NCBI GenBank assembly: GCA_028671895.1
Contig: CM053806.1
Coordinates: 21,029,001-21,093,000, forward strand
Direction of reading: 5' to 3'
Source of the DNA: Oenanthe sinensis
Lineage: Eukaryota; Streptophyta; Magnoliopsida; Apiales; Apiaceae
Length of the DNA stretch: 64,000 nt
Part shown: piece after piece, positions 11,738 through 23,939 of the stretch
Numbering within the stretch: position 1 is the stretch's first letter
Layout of the letters: every line of letters begins with the position of its first letter
Notes under the pieces: model-generated
What the model was told of the DNA's origin: nothing
The model's input: the letters and a program-made list of their open reading frames with translations, nothing else
The model's database searches: none
Program-made: the position numbers and the translations under genes

Positions 11738-11840
11738 GTATGACTTATTTTAATTAAATAAAATCATTTCAGCATGACCTTTAGAAAAGTTGTTCGGTAT
11801 GACTTTCCCTTGAATTCTTCGGTATGACATTTGATTTCCC

Positions 11841-12294
11841 TCGGTATGACTCTTGAATCAACTGCCAATTCATTTTCTTTTCACTTGAATGGGACACGTG
11901 TCAAGCTGTGACTGGTTACTTTAATAAATAACACCAGCCAATTCAATTTGCAATTCAAAGGGGCCTATTTCGTCCTGTAGTGATGAGCTCCGTAGAAATG
12001 CTTTTAGACCCGCACAGCTTATAATCTTTGATTAATAAATAATTAAATTAATTCAGAAATTATAAAAATAAATATTTAATATTATTTAGATATTTATAAA
12101 TATAATTTGCTAAATAAATAAAATATTTATTAATTAAAATAAATCCTTACGCTCTAAGCTGCGGTCTCCTGAACGTCTGGAACCGAACTCCTTTTGTCTT
12201 GGAAATGATAAATCAATTTCAACCGGGGTTCCACCTTTAAGAATATATGACTCTGCATTTCTTCCGTATCATTTCTTTTTCCATCTTTTCTTCA
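11841..12294. repeat. internal LTR duplication, copy 2
   Basis: Near-identical second copy of 11284-11737, with the same orientation and a 557-bp offset. Confidence 0.9.
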
Positions 12295-12940
12295 AGTCAG
12301 TACTGTCAGGCATGTTTGGCTGTTTCTATAGTTGCAATTAGAAGTACCTCTGTTACTGAAATAATCTGACTCTTTAAAGTAGACAATACTTCTTTTCACC
12401 ACTGCATATACCCAGTCAAATATTCAATCTTGGATTCTGACTCTTGTACACTGCATTCCAAACAAACCTATAACCCTTTGAGCTTCCAGCTTCTATCTTC
12501 TATCATTCTAAAATAATTCTAAATTAATTAATCCTTTAATTAATTTAAGAACTAAATTAATTCTGAGTGAATTAATTTACTAATTAAATTAACTAATTAA
12601 TTTAATTAATTAATAGAGAATTAAATTAAAGGCTTGACTATTGTTGATGTAGATAAGACTCTTCTGTTCTTCAACAATAACATTTTTAACCACTTGAACT
12701 TTTTGATGACGAATCTTCACTGACATTGTTGACACCCTGTGCACTGGTCTGGTTCACGGATGACTAACTACAATGTTGATTCTCATTTCCGCTGTAGTGG
12801 TCTTTGTGTCTTGTCTTGTTATGTCATTGCTTCTTTTGTTCTTCCTTTATATTCAATATTTACTATTTACTTCGCTTTCTTATCTGAGTTGAGTTGTCAT
12901 CTACTTATTACAAATAGGACTAGTCATATGACTTTCAACA

Positions 12941-14178
12941 AGAGTCCGAACGGGTGGAACGGATGAATAATGAATTTGAATATTTATTTTAAAAAAATTA
13001 TTTTATATGAAAATATATATTTAATACAAACACATACATATACACACACATAATCATATTCAAGTAAATTCATATTCTTTTAACTAATAATTTAATCAAT
13101 ATATATATACACCGTAATAGTTTTATTTTCAAAATATATCATCTAAAATTCAAGTATTTTCATAATAAATTGTAATGTTTTGTAGTTTTATATGATATTT
13201 ATTCTCCTATTTTAAATTTGTTTATCTATTTATAAAATAAATATACATTGAAATCATATCATTTTATATAATATTATTTTTTTAGTGTTAATATCACAAT
13301 TATAACTCAATTTCACATTTTATTCAAATACTTAACATATTTAAAATCTAAATTTGTCATAGTTTTTGGAAAATTCATTTAATTTGTAGCAACAAAAAAT
13401 TTTGAACTCAACTATACGAACTTCATTTCTCATATTTAAAAAAAATTACTCGTAATAAATAACTCATATATTATGCATTTATAATATGAAAATTTAATAT
13501 ATGATAAAAAGATTATTGGTTTGTGTATTAAGACTTTTAAAAGAAAAAAAAATCAAGTAAATCAAATAATTGCAACAATGACTATTTAACACGAGGTTAC
13601 TGGTTCGAGAACTAACGATAATTTTGACCTTGTATGAAATATAATAGTTAACAGCATAATTAATAAAAATAATTAAAAGAAAGATAAATATTCATCATCA
13701 TGTGTGATATTATACATAATATAACAAAAATTAATGAATGTATTTTTAGCATTAATAACAAATAAAGGTATTTTTATTATATTATTATTAAATATGAGTA
13801 TATTAGTAATTTCTCTATAATTAAGATATTCTTGTGAGTATTTTCTTAGAAATAAGAGCATGACGATAATTTTACCGCTACTAAAGTGACACTTTTTAGC
13901 AAAGATAGATTTAATTCAATTTTGAGTAGAAATTAAAACCTATTCCATTGAGTATTATAGCAAAGTATCAAACAGAGAGTCTGAAATTAGATCAAACTTG
14001 GGGTTTTGTGTGATCGGGTGTGATCACAAGGAACTAGACCCAAATTATGAAACCTGTTTGCCATAGAGTACTAGACCAAACAGAGGAGAGTAGCCTGAAA
14101 TTAGATGAAACTTTTATTAGCTTCGTGTGATCGGATCATCTTGTTTAGAATAAACTGCTAAACACAAGGTCAAGGAAT
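12941..14178. other. AT-rich intergenic region and upstream region of the first F-box gene
   Basis: No gene was recognised. Close to the F-box gene start, a short direct repeat (around gaaattagatcaaactt at about 13983 and gaaattagatgaaactt at about 14097, each followed by gtgtgatcgg) lies within 200 bp of the ATG and could be promoter or 5' UTR sequence. Confidence 0.4.
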
Positions 14179-17100
14179 ATGAGTGATGAAAAAGATGATT
14201 TATTCGACAAGTTACCCCAAGGGTTCAGAGAAAAATTCACACAGGAAATTTTATCACGCACAACCCCTGCAGATGTGGCGAGACACTCACTTGTGTCCAA
14301 AAGTTTCCACTCTTCGGCCAATTCTGATGTTGTTTGGGATAGATTTATTCCACCTCATCATCGAAAACGTGTTCTACGAGGCTTCCGGTATTGCACCTTT
14401 GACTCTAGCAAACAAACCTTTCTGTATCTCTGTTTTGAGTATCCTGAGAAGTATAATGACCCTCTGGTAAGTTTCTTGTTATATTTTTTTTCGTAATTGT
14501 ATATGTAACAGTGGTGAATTAGGCACTGAAACAATAACCGAATAGAGAGTTGACAGATCACTTAAATAATCGAGGATGTTGTTATATTATTAAAAGTGGA
14601 ACTCATGTTTTTGTTAATCCTCAATGCTTGTACCACAACCAGACCATCACTTTCGACTTCCACTTCTAATGATCGCTACCACCAGGTTGCTGGAAGGCAA
14701 CCAGAAACAGCCTCTAAATTATTTTTTTCATTCTTCAAGAATTTTTTAAATTCCATTTGTTTCTCCTGTTTCTCCAAAAATCAGAGCTATCCCCTGCCCT
14801 CCAATTACCCTTCTGTTCCTGAATGAATTTGTAAGCATTCTTGACGACAGGCCGGATGTCTCTTTACTCCAATCCCAACGATCTTCTTCCACCGTGTTTT
14901 CAATTGGAATAGATATATAGAATTAATTAAACAACTCTCCTTGTTAATATATCTTGGACTACATTATCATTACAAACAGCCTCGTTTTCATTTAACATTT
15001 AACTGTACTACTATATAAAGGAGGATGTTTGGAATGAACATAAGACCGAGCTTTAAAAATCTTTGCAACTCATCCACTGGAGATTCTTTACTACAATATT
15101 CAACAAACGCCCTGTTCTCGAAGAAGTGCCAAATTAAAGTCCCTTCAAGTATTGGAACCCCACTCTGTCCCTTGAATTATGAACTAACAAGCGATCCCAA
15201 CTCATCCACTGGAGATTCTTTCCATTAGCCACCAAAATTTTCACATCATTCTCTACGTATCTCGAAAAAGTGCAGTGGTTAACAAGAAAATGCTCGTGGC
15301 ATAACTCGGCAGGGACTGAGTATAGCTTTTAATTAACACCTCTTTCGCAGATTTTGGAAGCATGTCACCATCCCAACTTTGGACGCTCGTCAACATTTAT
15401 TCCTATTTATATCATTTGGCAATCCCATATATAAGCTTCCTCCCACTTCTTACTGAATCCCCATAGTAGTGCAAATCGGCATTCTTACAATCTGATAAGT
15501 GTTTGTACTTGAGAATTTTTTAAATTCCATTTGTTTCTCCTGTTTCTCCAAAAACCAGAGCTATCCCCTGCCCTCCAATTACCCTCCTTCTTACACGATT
15601 TTTCGTGCTGAAGTTCTTAGGAATTAGAACGATATTAGCGTTATTAAGCCCTTCACTAAGCTGGCCTATGTTGTTGAGCTTCGATTTGGGGACAATAGGC
15701 TGCTTCTAAATTGGAAGGGATGATGATAAGAGTAATAGGATGATTAAGGCCTTGTTTGTTTCAATGTAACCCAGCTATGTAACTTAAAGAACCTAGGAAC
15801 CTAAATGGGTTACTATATTTGGTTGGTTGATTTTTAATTTTTACCGTAGAACTTCTAGTTCCAAGATATTTAAAATGACATCAAAATATTGGAACTTGGT
15901 TACCTTGCTAACCCATGGTAATTTAAAGTTAAATAGTAATTATATTACAAATTGATTTAATTTACCAAAAATAAGTATGTAATTACTAGTTACATAGTGG
16001 TGAATTAAACATTTATACTTTATTTTCGTTGGAATTATGAGTTGTAACTTATTTTCGAGGAACTTGAAAATCCTATATAACTATGAAATCGGTAAAACAA
16101 ACGAGGCCTAAGTGGTTGACATGGGCCTTTAGAAATGTTTTCTTGTCGAACATGTTCTCTGATTTTCCCATAATATTCTTGAATTGGTTTCATAAGCCCG
16201 GATCACTTAAAATCCAAAGTAGTAGTATTTAGTATGGGAAAGGCTGTTGTCAGTAGTTGATTCTGCTGAATTCTCCCTGGTCATTTGATTAGTACTCTAT
16301 CCTTTATCTTCAAAATATATTTAAAAAAACAATAGTATTAATTAATATTATAAATTACAACCAAAGCTCCTGACTTTCTAACTATATAATACAAATGTTG
16401 CTAAAACTAACTATATACAAAATGTTTATTAATAAAAAAAACTCAATTAAATATACATTAATTTTTCATTTAGGGATTATTAGCAATTCGTTATTCAATC
16501 ATTAAAGTTTTAACAGTTGAACAAAAATTGGGAAAAAATATACATGATTAAAACTCTTTGTTTTTAAGAACAAGCTAATTGTTTATTCACTTTATTATAT
16601 GGAGATGGGGTAATGGGCTTACTAATGGATTAAATTGATGCAAAAAATAGGAAAAAAGAAAATTTAAAAGTCAAATTACTTAAAAAGAGAAGAAGGAATC
16701 TGGAAATGGCAACTTGATGCATCTTAGTTGAGAAAATCACTTGGTTTGTCGAGAAGAATTAGTTGATAAAAACATGAGGTTGAATTTGTTGTAAGGGCAC
16801 CCAACAACAATGAACTGAATCTAGACTTAGACACTCAGCGAAGACACGAGACTACTATTACACCGCGGGAGATTTTTAGGAGGGTGGGATGAACTTGGTT
16901 TTGTTTTTCTTTTTAACAATAGAAGCTTTAATTGATGTCGGTAGAAAAAAACTAAAACAATAAAAGCTTTATATATATTGTTTTCTATTGCTATTTGCTT
17001 CTTGTTCCAGAAAGGATCAAAATTTGTATGTAAATTCATAGCTGTTAAACATTGTTGAAAATTCTTTGTTTATTTTAGGTATAAATTTGTTTAGTTTGGT

Positions 17101-18060
17101 TTTTTTTTTGTCCCCGCAGATATTAAGGTTAGATCAATGGACTGGGAAGATGTGCCTCAATATTAAACATCAAAAGCTCGAAATCACACAGCTTGATACA
17201 GATTACTGGAAAAAAAAGTTAGAAGTCTTAACTCAGATACTTTTTTTGGGCTATAATAAATTTTATTTGCTTATTTTTTTTTAATGATTTCCATTCTGGA
17301 AGAATGTCATATGACATTTATATTACACTTTGTCATTTTTGAATAAAGTATTTGATGATGCATATTCAATATACAAAATTTTCAAGGTTTTTGAAGATAT
17401 GATTAGCATCTATGCAAGTTCAAGAGTTTGTATCACATTAGGCCAAAAATTTAAATTGTGGTGTTTCGGCCATAGAATATCATCTTCTAGTAGAAAAAAT
17501 CTGCACCCTAGCTTCTATTTCGTCATCTTGAAAAAGTTTTTTGTATATAATTATCTTTTGTTTCTTAGAGATCAATATACATATGTTTTATATTAAGTAC
17601 TTAATGTTGTAATTGTGACAAACACAGCTTGTATGGATATCCAGAGCTTGGTCATGTACTTTGGCTTGAAGTTCACGGGAAAATACCCACTTCAGGATTG
17701 TCACCAAATACAGCCTACGAAGCTTTTCTTGTGTTTACTCTCTCGGATTACGTTTGCTATGGAATTCACATACCTATAGAGGCTTCTGTTGGGATACAAG
17801 GGGAAGAAAGCACAAAAGAGATTATATATTTGGACCCTCGACTAGCTAAGTCCAAAAGCAATCACCATTATCCAACTACAAAGCCGACGGATATAAGTCT
17901 GTTAATAGAAGTCAAGTTGGGCGAATTCTTCAACAAAGAAGGGGAGAGCCGGGATGTGGAGATAACTTTAAAAGAAGTGAAAAGTGGAAGGCCTATGTGT
18001 GGTGTACAGATTAATGGGATGGAGCTGCGACCTAAGCGTAATATCAACCTCTTTTTTTAG
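14179..18060 (+). CDS. F-box protein with PP2 (phloem protein 2) domain, gene 1
   Basis: Proposed exons are 14179-14466, 17120-17217 and 17628-18060, together 272 codons plus stop, the usual size for PP2-B proteins. Exon 1 starts at ATG and carries the F-box (LVSKSFHSSANSDVVWDRF, residues about 38-56), which binds SKP1 in SCF ubiquitin ligases. Exons 2 and 3 give the PP2 lectin-like domain: LDQWTGKMC, LEVHGKI, IIYLDP, VEVKLGEFF-like and ELRPK near the C terminus. Family members are sugar-binding adaptors for protein turnover. Intron 1 has a good donor (CTG|GTAAGT) and acceptor (ccccgcag) but is 2.65 kb and filled with LINE and MITE sequence. The exon 2 donor is weak (gttaga); the position matching gene 2's donor reads AT. 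The gene may therefore be mis-spliced or dying. Gene 2 at 22385 has the same exon plan. Confidence 0.75.
14590..15725 (-). pseudogene. LINE (L1-type) remnant in intron 1, copy 1
   Basis: On the minus strand the region from 15700 to 14960 translates in pieces into non-LTR reverse transcriptase: LNNANIVLI-like near 15640, then an YLGLPND-type block, VQSWDGDMLPKSAKEVLIK, SLPSYAMSIFLL and WMSWDRLL (about 15390 down to 15190). The part down to 14590 matches the tail of the copy at 20460-21297, but its RNase H and zinc-knuckle parts are deleted between about 14690 and 14700. Many stops are present. Confidence 0.75.
15748..16108. mobile_element. MITE, PIF/Harbinger (Tourist-like), copy 1
   Basis: A 361-bp element with terminal inverted repeats GGCCTTGTTTGTTT... 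and ...AAACAAACGAGGCC. It is flanked on both sides by TAA (15745-15747 and 16109-16111). A 3-bp TWA target duplication and GGCC ends are typical of Tourist-like MITEs. It has no coding capacity and lies in intron 1 of the F-box/PP2 gene. Confidence 0.8.
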
Positions 18061-18589
18061 GATTGTGATTAGGACATTTAAAATACTTTTTAATTCTAAC
18101 AATAAATTTAAAATTGAAATTGTTTTCAAGAAAATAATAAAATAAGATATGAATATTTAAATTAACATATATATAGTAAAATATATTAATTATATAGGAT
18201 TAAGTTATATTTATTTAAATATTTATATAAATCGGGGGCAATGAGCTTTACAAGAAGTTAACCGGCTATAATACAACGAGCTTATAAAATCTGAATCATA
18301 CCAATTTCATTCCTTATATAATATTATATACGCACACGGTTTCTCCATTTGATATAATCTGCATAATTGACCAAAGGATCTGTTTTCCCTCTTTATAATG
18401 TATGTTGTGTTTGATTGAAACTATTCACTTTTGTTTGATTGAAATATTGCAGATGATACGGAATTCATGACTCTTTCAGTGTCCAGGTGCAACTTCAAAC
18501 CAGAGAAGCCATTAGGTTTGATATTTTATATTTTCTTTAATATTTTTCTTGTTAGTTAGATCATTAATGATTTGATAGTTATTGGATTA
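18061..18589. other. downstream flank of F-box gene 1, possible 3' UTR exon
   Basis: Between 18453 and 18514 a short segment is bounded by a pyrimidine-rich acceptor-like sequence ending in gcag and a donor-like ag|gttt. It could be a spliced 3' UTR exon, but nothing in the sequence proves it. The rest is AT-rich. Confidence 0.3.
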
Positions 18590-19605
18590 CATCGTCGCAA
18601 ACAGCCTCGTTTTCATTTAACATTTAACTTTACTACTATATAAAGGAGGATATATTGGAATGCACATAAGGACCGAGCTTTAAAAATCTTTGCAATTAAT
18701 GGGTCTGCCCTATTCAACAAACGCCCTGTTCTCCAAGAGGTGCCAAATTAAAGTCCCTTCAACTACTGGAACTCCATGTTGTCCCTTGACTCATGAACTA
18801 ACGAGCCATCCCAACTAATCCACTAGAGATTCTTTCCATTAGCCACCGAAATTTTCACATCATTCTCTACATATCTCGACAAAGCGCAGTGGGTAACAAG
18901 AAAACACTCATGTCATAACTTGTCACAGACTGAGTAAAGCTTTTAATTAACACCTCTTTCACAGATTTTGGAAGCACGTCACCATCCCAACTTTGGACAC
19001 TCGTCAACATTTATTCCTATTTATATCATTTGGCAATCCCATATATAAGCTCCCTCCCACTTGTTCCCAAATTCCCATAGTAGTGCAAATCGGCATTCTT
19101 ACAGCCTGATAAGTGTTTGCACTCAAGAATGCTAAAGACTTGTGCAAGTTGACTTTTTGACAGGTAGCTCTCCTAAAAGTTTTTATCAAATTTAGGACAA
19201 TAAGCAGTTAAGCACCAATTTATCTACGGTCTAACAATTTAGGTAGCTCGACAATCTCTGACCCCTCAAATTCTCGGTTTTTCTCTTCATCATATGTAAT
19301 ATGTCGTGGGAAAGACTAATGAGAAGGCTTTCAATTCTATTCCTAATTTAAGTGTATCATTGTTATTTAGTTACGTACTTACATGATTTTTTGTGCTCAA
19401 GTGCGCTTTTTGGTACTTTCAACGGTGTTTTATAAATACCATTGCAAAACCAGATAGGTCTAAAATCACACACCTCTCTAGTAGGTTTCTCTTCTTAGGA
19501 ATTAGCACGATATTAGCGTTATTAAGCCCTTCACTAAGCTGGCCTAAGTTGTCGAGCTCCGATTTGGGGACAATATGTTGCTTCTGAATTTGGAAGGGAT
19601 GACAA
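18590..19605 (-). pseudogene. LINE (L1-type) reverse transcriptase remnant, copy 2
   Basis: On the minus strand, 19600-19480 reads ...LSEGLNNANIVLI (RT block before the catalytic core). 19189-19004 reads QKVNLHKSLAFLSANT and then YMGLPNDINRNKC, continuing to about 18840 with SWDGDVLPKSVKEVLIK-like and WISWD-like blocks. The catalytic FADD region between the two parts is lost or scrambled. The sequence is a duplicate of the intron copy at 14960-15725. Confidence 0.75.
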
Positions 19606-19615
19606 TGATGATTAG

Positions 19616-19979
19616 GGCCTTGTTTGTTTCAATGTAACCCAGCTATGTAACTTAAAGTACATGGGAACCTAAATGGGTTACTATATTTGGTTGGTTGATA
19701 TTTAAATTTTATGGTAGAACTTCTAGTTCCAAGGTATTTAAAATGACATCAAAACATTGGAATTTGGTTACCTTGCTAACCCATGGTATTTTAAAGTTAA
19801 AAGTAATTACATTATAAATTGTTATAATTTACCAAAAATAAGTATGTAATTACTTATTTTTACTTTATTGGTGAATTACATATTTGTACTTTATTTTCTT
19901 TGGAATTATGAGTTGTAACTTAGTTTCGAGGAACTTGAAAACCCTATGTAACTATGAAATTGGTAAAACAAACCAAGCC
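19616..19979. mobile_element. MITE, PIF/Harbinger (Tourist-like), copy 2
   Basis: Same element as 15748-16108, with the same start (GGCCTTGTTTGTTTC) and a slightly eroded right end (AAACCAAGCC). Left flank tag/tta and right flank taa are no longer identical. Because the DNA on both sides also matches that of copy 1, this copy arose by block duplication, not by a separate insertion. Confidence 0.75.
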
Positions 19980-20459
19980 TAAATGGTTGACATGGGCTTT
20001 AAAAATGTTTTCTTTTGGAGCATGTTCTCTGATACACCCATAATATTCTTCAATTGGTTTCACAAGTCAGGATCACTAAACTGTTCATCCAAATTAAAAT
20101 CCAAAGAAGTAGTATTTAGTATGGGAAGGGCTGATGTCAGTTGCTGATTCAGCTGAATTCCCTGGTCTTTTGATTAGTAATCTATCCTTTATCTTCAAAA
20201 TATATTTAAAAAACAATAGTATTAATTAATATTATAGTTTACAACCAAAGCTCCTGACTTGCTAAAAACAATAGTATAATACAAATGTTATACTTGGATG
20301 CAAAATAGTAAATATAGTTAGTTAAAATATAATTTATTTGGTGTCATTTCTAACCTGACCATTGGAGTAGAAGTTCTATTTTAACATCAAAACTCACTTT
20401 TTGGTTTCAAAATATCACAATAACTATACGTATAATAACACCACCATTGGACTTGCTCT

Positions 20460-21297
20460 AACAATGGTGATTTAGGCACTGAAACATTAACAGAAGAGAG
20501 AGTTGACAGTTCATTTAAATAATCGAGGATGTTGTTGTATTCTAAAATTTATATCATCAAAAGTTGAACTCTGTGTTTTTGTTAATCCTCAATGCTGGTA
20601 CCACAACCAGAATATCACTTTCTACTTCTAGTCCCGATAATTGCTTTCTTTTGATCCCTATAATCATTTTTAGGAAGCTTCCACCAGGTTGCCAAAATTT
20701 TCAAATTCTAGAAACATAGCACCGTCAACATTTATTTTGGCCACATTTGGGCCATCAACATTTGCAGTAGGTTTGTCCAATCTCAGGGCAAAAAGACACC
20801 TAAGTGTTCCCACTACTCCCACTTGAGCCTTAGTACTCCACTGTATCAAGACCTGATTAGCCATTGACACAGCACTAGTAACCCTCATAAATTTATTCTG
20901 CCACGCCTTTTTGTCTCCAGATTGACCTCCACAACTTCACAACTTCTTCTGTGTTATTGACATCACCAGAATTTGTCACTTGATTAACCCACTCGCTAGA
21001 GATGCAACAGCCGACACAACGCACTCGCTAGAGATGCAACAGCCACTCCCATTTAGCTCCACGAATGTTTTAGCAAAATCACATTTGACAAGACAGTGTA
21101 ATGTTGTTTCATACTCCACTTGGCACATCACACACATGTCACTGATGTCCACCAATATTTTTCGGAGATTATTCTTTGCTGGAAAGCAACCAGAAACAGC
21201 CCTCCAAATATATTTTTTTTCAATTCTTCAAGAATTTTTTAAATTCCATTTGTTTCTCCTGTTTCTCCTGTAACCGGAGCTATCCCCTGCCCTCCAA
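20460..21297 (-). pseudogene. LINE 3' end remnant: zinc-knuckle and RNase H-like part
   Basis: On the minus strand, about 21200-21050 reads AKNNLRKILVDISDMCVMCQ (the zf-RVT type of LINE ORF2) with further H/C residues. Further along, 20770-20700 reads NVAKINVDGAMF, the start of the plant LINE RNase H-like domain. The tail (20690-20460) matches 14508-14690 in intron 1. With the copies at 14590 and 18590 it makes a permuted set of fragments from one LINE. Confidence 0.7.
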
Positions 21298-22384
21298 TCA
21301 TCTAAAATCAATCAGTTGAGTGATTTTAAAAATGTGTGAATATAACAAATAACAAGTCACAAATTTAATATGAAAATTTAAGCAGCCTAGCTATCATCTG
21401 ATACTTTTCGACGAGTGAACATGTCAAATTAGTTTATGTCTAAAGAAATTAAGTTTTAAATATCTTCTAAATGGAAGTCAAGTTATTAGATAAACTTGGT
21501 TCTTCCGTAAACTTGTTTTGATCGTCCCTTGATTCAATAAACGACTTTCATGAAATATTCATATTATAAATACATTTAGTTTATATGTGACGTGCAATGC
21601 TCATCATTAATATTTATAGCGTAAGGCATCTAATGTAATTTGGTAGTTATTAGATTTCATGAATATGTATTAAAAGATAAAAATAAATAATATTAGTAAT
21701 ATAATAAAATATGATATTAAATAAAAATAAAAATATTATTAAAAGAATAATTATAAAAAAAGATAAAATTAAAAGAAGTATTAATAGATACAATAATAAT
21801 ATATAATATTAAATAGAACTGAAGATATTATTTAAAAACTAAAAAAATTTAAATAAAAAAATAGAATATTAAAATGCAGTTAATAAAGTATTAAACTTAA
21901 CTCAAATATTTAAAATATAGTGATATAATCACACATGATATCAAATTGAATAAAAAAATGTTATTGAAAAAATAACAATAAATATAAATTTTCAAATTAA
22001 AATAAAATGTACAAAATAAATAAATTTATATACACGGGATTTATTCTAGTAAATTTATTTGATTTAATTAATATTGGCTATACAAACTTATTATTATACT
22101 TTATTTTCTTTAATAAGAAAAAGAACAAAAATTACATAGCCATATGATTTTTTAGAACTTGTATCCTAGCAGTCAGGAGACTGTTGTAATTATGTCACTT
22201 GCGTTTCCAACTACTCATCCATCTATTTTTCTCCAAACCCATAGTTTGTATCCCTCATTCACATCATTAATCTTGTTGCAAATTATTAAAATTCATTATT
22301 TATACTTACAAAACAAGCAAAATAATTTTTGTCTGTTATAATTGTACAGTAGTTGTAGTTCACTTACAAACTACATGCATAACA
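21298..22384. other. AT-rich intergenic region upstream of F-box gene 2
   Basis: A long A/T-rich stretch (21600-22100) with no coherent ORF. A short uORF-like ATG at 22375 lies out of frame just ahead of the F-box gene. Confidence 0.4.
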
Positions 22385-23447
22385 GTGACGGCTGCAGAAG
22401 GCTATGAACACCTTGATTTTTTCCAAAGACTACCTGAAGAATGCATAGAAGAAGTTGTTTCACGTACCAGCCCTATGGAGGCATGTAGGTTGTCTCTTGT
22501 GTCTAAAAGGTTTCTCTCAGCTGCAGAATCAAACTTCGTCTGGGAGAAATTTTTGCCCTCCGATTATCAACAATTACTCGATCGGGCGGATGCTAATTTC
22601 CCCAATAATATTAAATTTTCTCACAAGAAAGATTTATTTCTCTTTCTCATTGGTAATCATGTCATCATGGATGGGAACACTGTGGTAATTCTGATACTTA
22701 CCGTGCCCACCCGATTTAATTTGTTTATGCATTATATGATGGTGGCGCGCAGTTTCCTATATACTTTTTTATCTAAATATGTTCATGACAATGTTTTGTT
22801 CCTCTACTTGTTGAGCAGTGTTTTTGGTTAAACAAGAGGACTGGAAAGAAGTGTTTCCTTATATCTGCTTCAATCACCGGTCATATTTATGAACATGGTT
22901 TCACTGAACATGGCTGGTGGAGATCTGAAAAATCAAGGTCCAGACCTTTTTCATATTACAATTTTTTTTACAGCCATGCACAAAATTGTTTAACTGATGT
23001 AGTTTCATATGCAGATTTCAAAATCGTATGACCCAATGCAGCAATGTTATATTGTTCGAACTTCATGGAAAGATGAACACCTCCATATTATCACCATATA
23101 CGACCTATACAATTTATATTGTCTTTTATTCCTCGATATATATGGATCAAAAATTTGACGAACCCGTAGAAGTTTCCATAGCGACTGACGGTGTTGAAAT
23201 TACCAAAAAAGTTGTTTACTTGAACCCGCATAAGATGATTTCTAAAGGGGATAATCATCTCCAATATCCGCAACAGAGAAAAGATGACAGATTTGAAGTG
23301 GAGTTGGGGGAATACTTCAACAGAGGAGGAGAGGGGGTGAATTTGGAGATAACCATGATGGAAGTAAAAAGTGGGGAACCTAAGAGTGGACCCAGCATTG
23401 AAGGCTTTGAATTCCGACCAAAAAGGGCATCTAATGCAGTTCTATGA
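22385..23447 (+). CDS. F-box protein with PP2 (phloem protein 2) domain, gene 2
   Basis: Exons 22385-22684, 22819-22937 and 23015-23447 (300+119+433 nt) give 283 codons plus stop with phases 0 and 2, the same plan as gene 1; the last exon has the same length. Junctions are GTG|gtaatt, gagcag|TG, AAG|gtcc and tgcag|AT. The F-box (LPEECIEEVVSRTSPMEACR, then LVSKRFLSAAESNFVWEKF) lies at residues about 16-60. The PP2 domain has WLNKRTGKKC, LFELHGKM, KVVYLNP, EVELGEYFN and FEFRPK. It probably acts as a sugar-binding substrate adaptor of an SCF ubiquitin ligase. Oddity: the codon where ATG is expected reads GTG, and no in-frame ATG lies just upstream; the next in-frame ATG (Pro-Met-Glu, about residue 31) would cut the F-box. 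It is either a recent pseudogene, or the true start lies in an unseen 5' exon. Confidence 0.8.
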
Positions 23448-23939
23448 GCTATGCTCATTTTTTATTTTTCGAGTAATGTTAAATATATAGGGTTCACTGG
23501 TTTTAATAGGGATAGAGTAATGTTAAATATATAGGGTTTATATTTATATTTTGCGTAAAGTCTATCACGTTTCCAACAATATTCAAATTTTTTGTTTCTA
23601 ATGCTGTTAAATTTCTCAGAAGAGTGCTGGAAAACATGAAGAAGAATGTAATGACTAGAGCATAAATAGTAAATATTTAAGAAAGCATTCGGTTACATAA
23701 AGCTTTCTTGGTAATATGTTATCAATTAGTATACAAAAGATATGTTACTAAGCTGAGAAAAGTATCTGTTTTTTTATTTAAATTGGTAATATGTTTCTTG
23801 GTAATAATGGCAATTAGCTTATTGATTGAATGTTGTAGTAAAATCCTGGGTCCTCATTTTAGAAATGCCCTATGTTTTCTCTCTTTAAATTCATTCGCTT
23901 AGGTCGCGTTTCCTGATTTCCATCCCAACAATTTGCACA
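23448..23939. other. 3' flank of F-box gene 2, no further gene
   Basis: AT-rich. It contains a short direct repeat of gagtaatgttaaatatatagggtt at about 23471 and 23516. No ORF with homology was recognised. Confidence 0.45.

Larger units (their letters stand above)
10773..12940 (-). repeat. 5' LTR (2.2 kb) of minus-strand SIRE-like element
   Basis: On the plus strand it runs from tgttgggtcccggaag to ...atgactttcaaca. Read on the minus strand it ends with the C-rich caaccccccttctacg block followed by the PBS. It is clearly related along its length to the solo LTR at 43915-46011 (shared ends, shared atgcactggtct..ttcac..atgactaac block). A minus-strand TATA box (ctataaatatgag) lies near 11180-11195. 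An internal 454-bp direct duplication (11284-11737 and 11841-12294) makes it unusually long. Confidence 0.82.
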
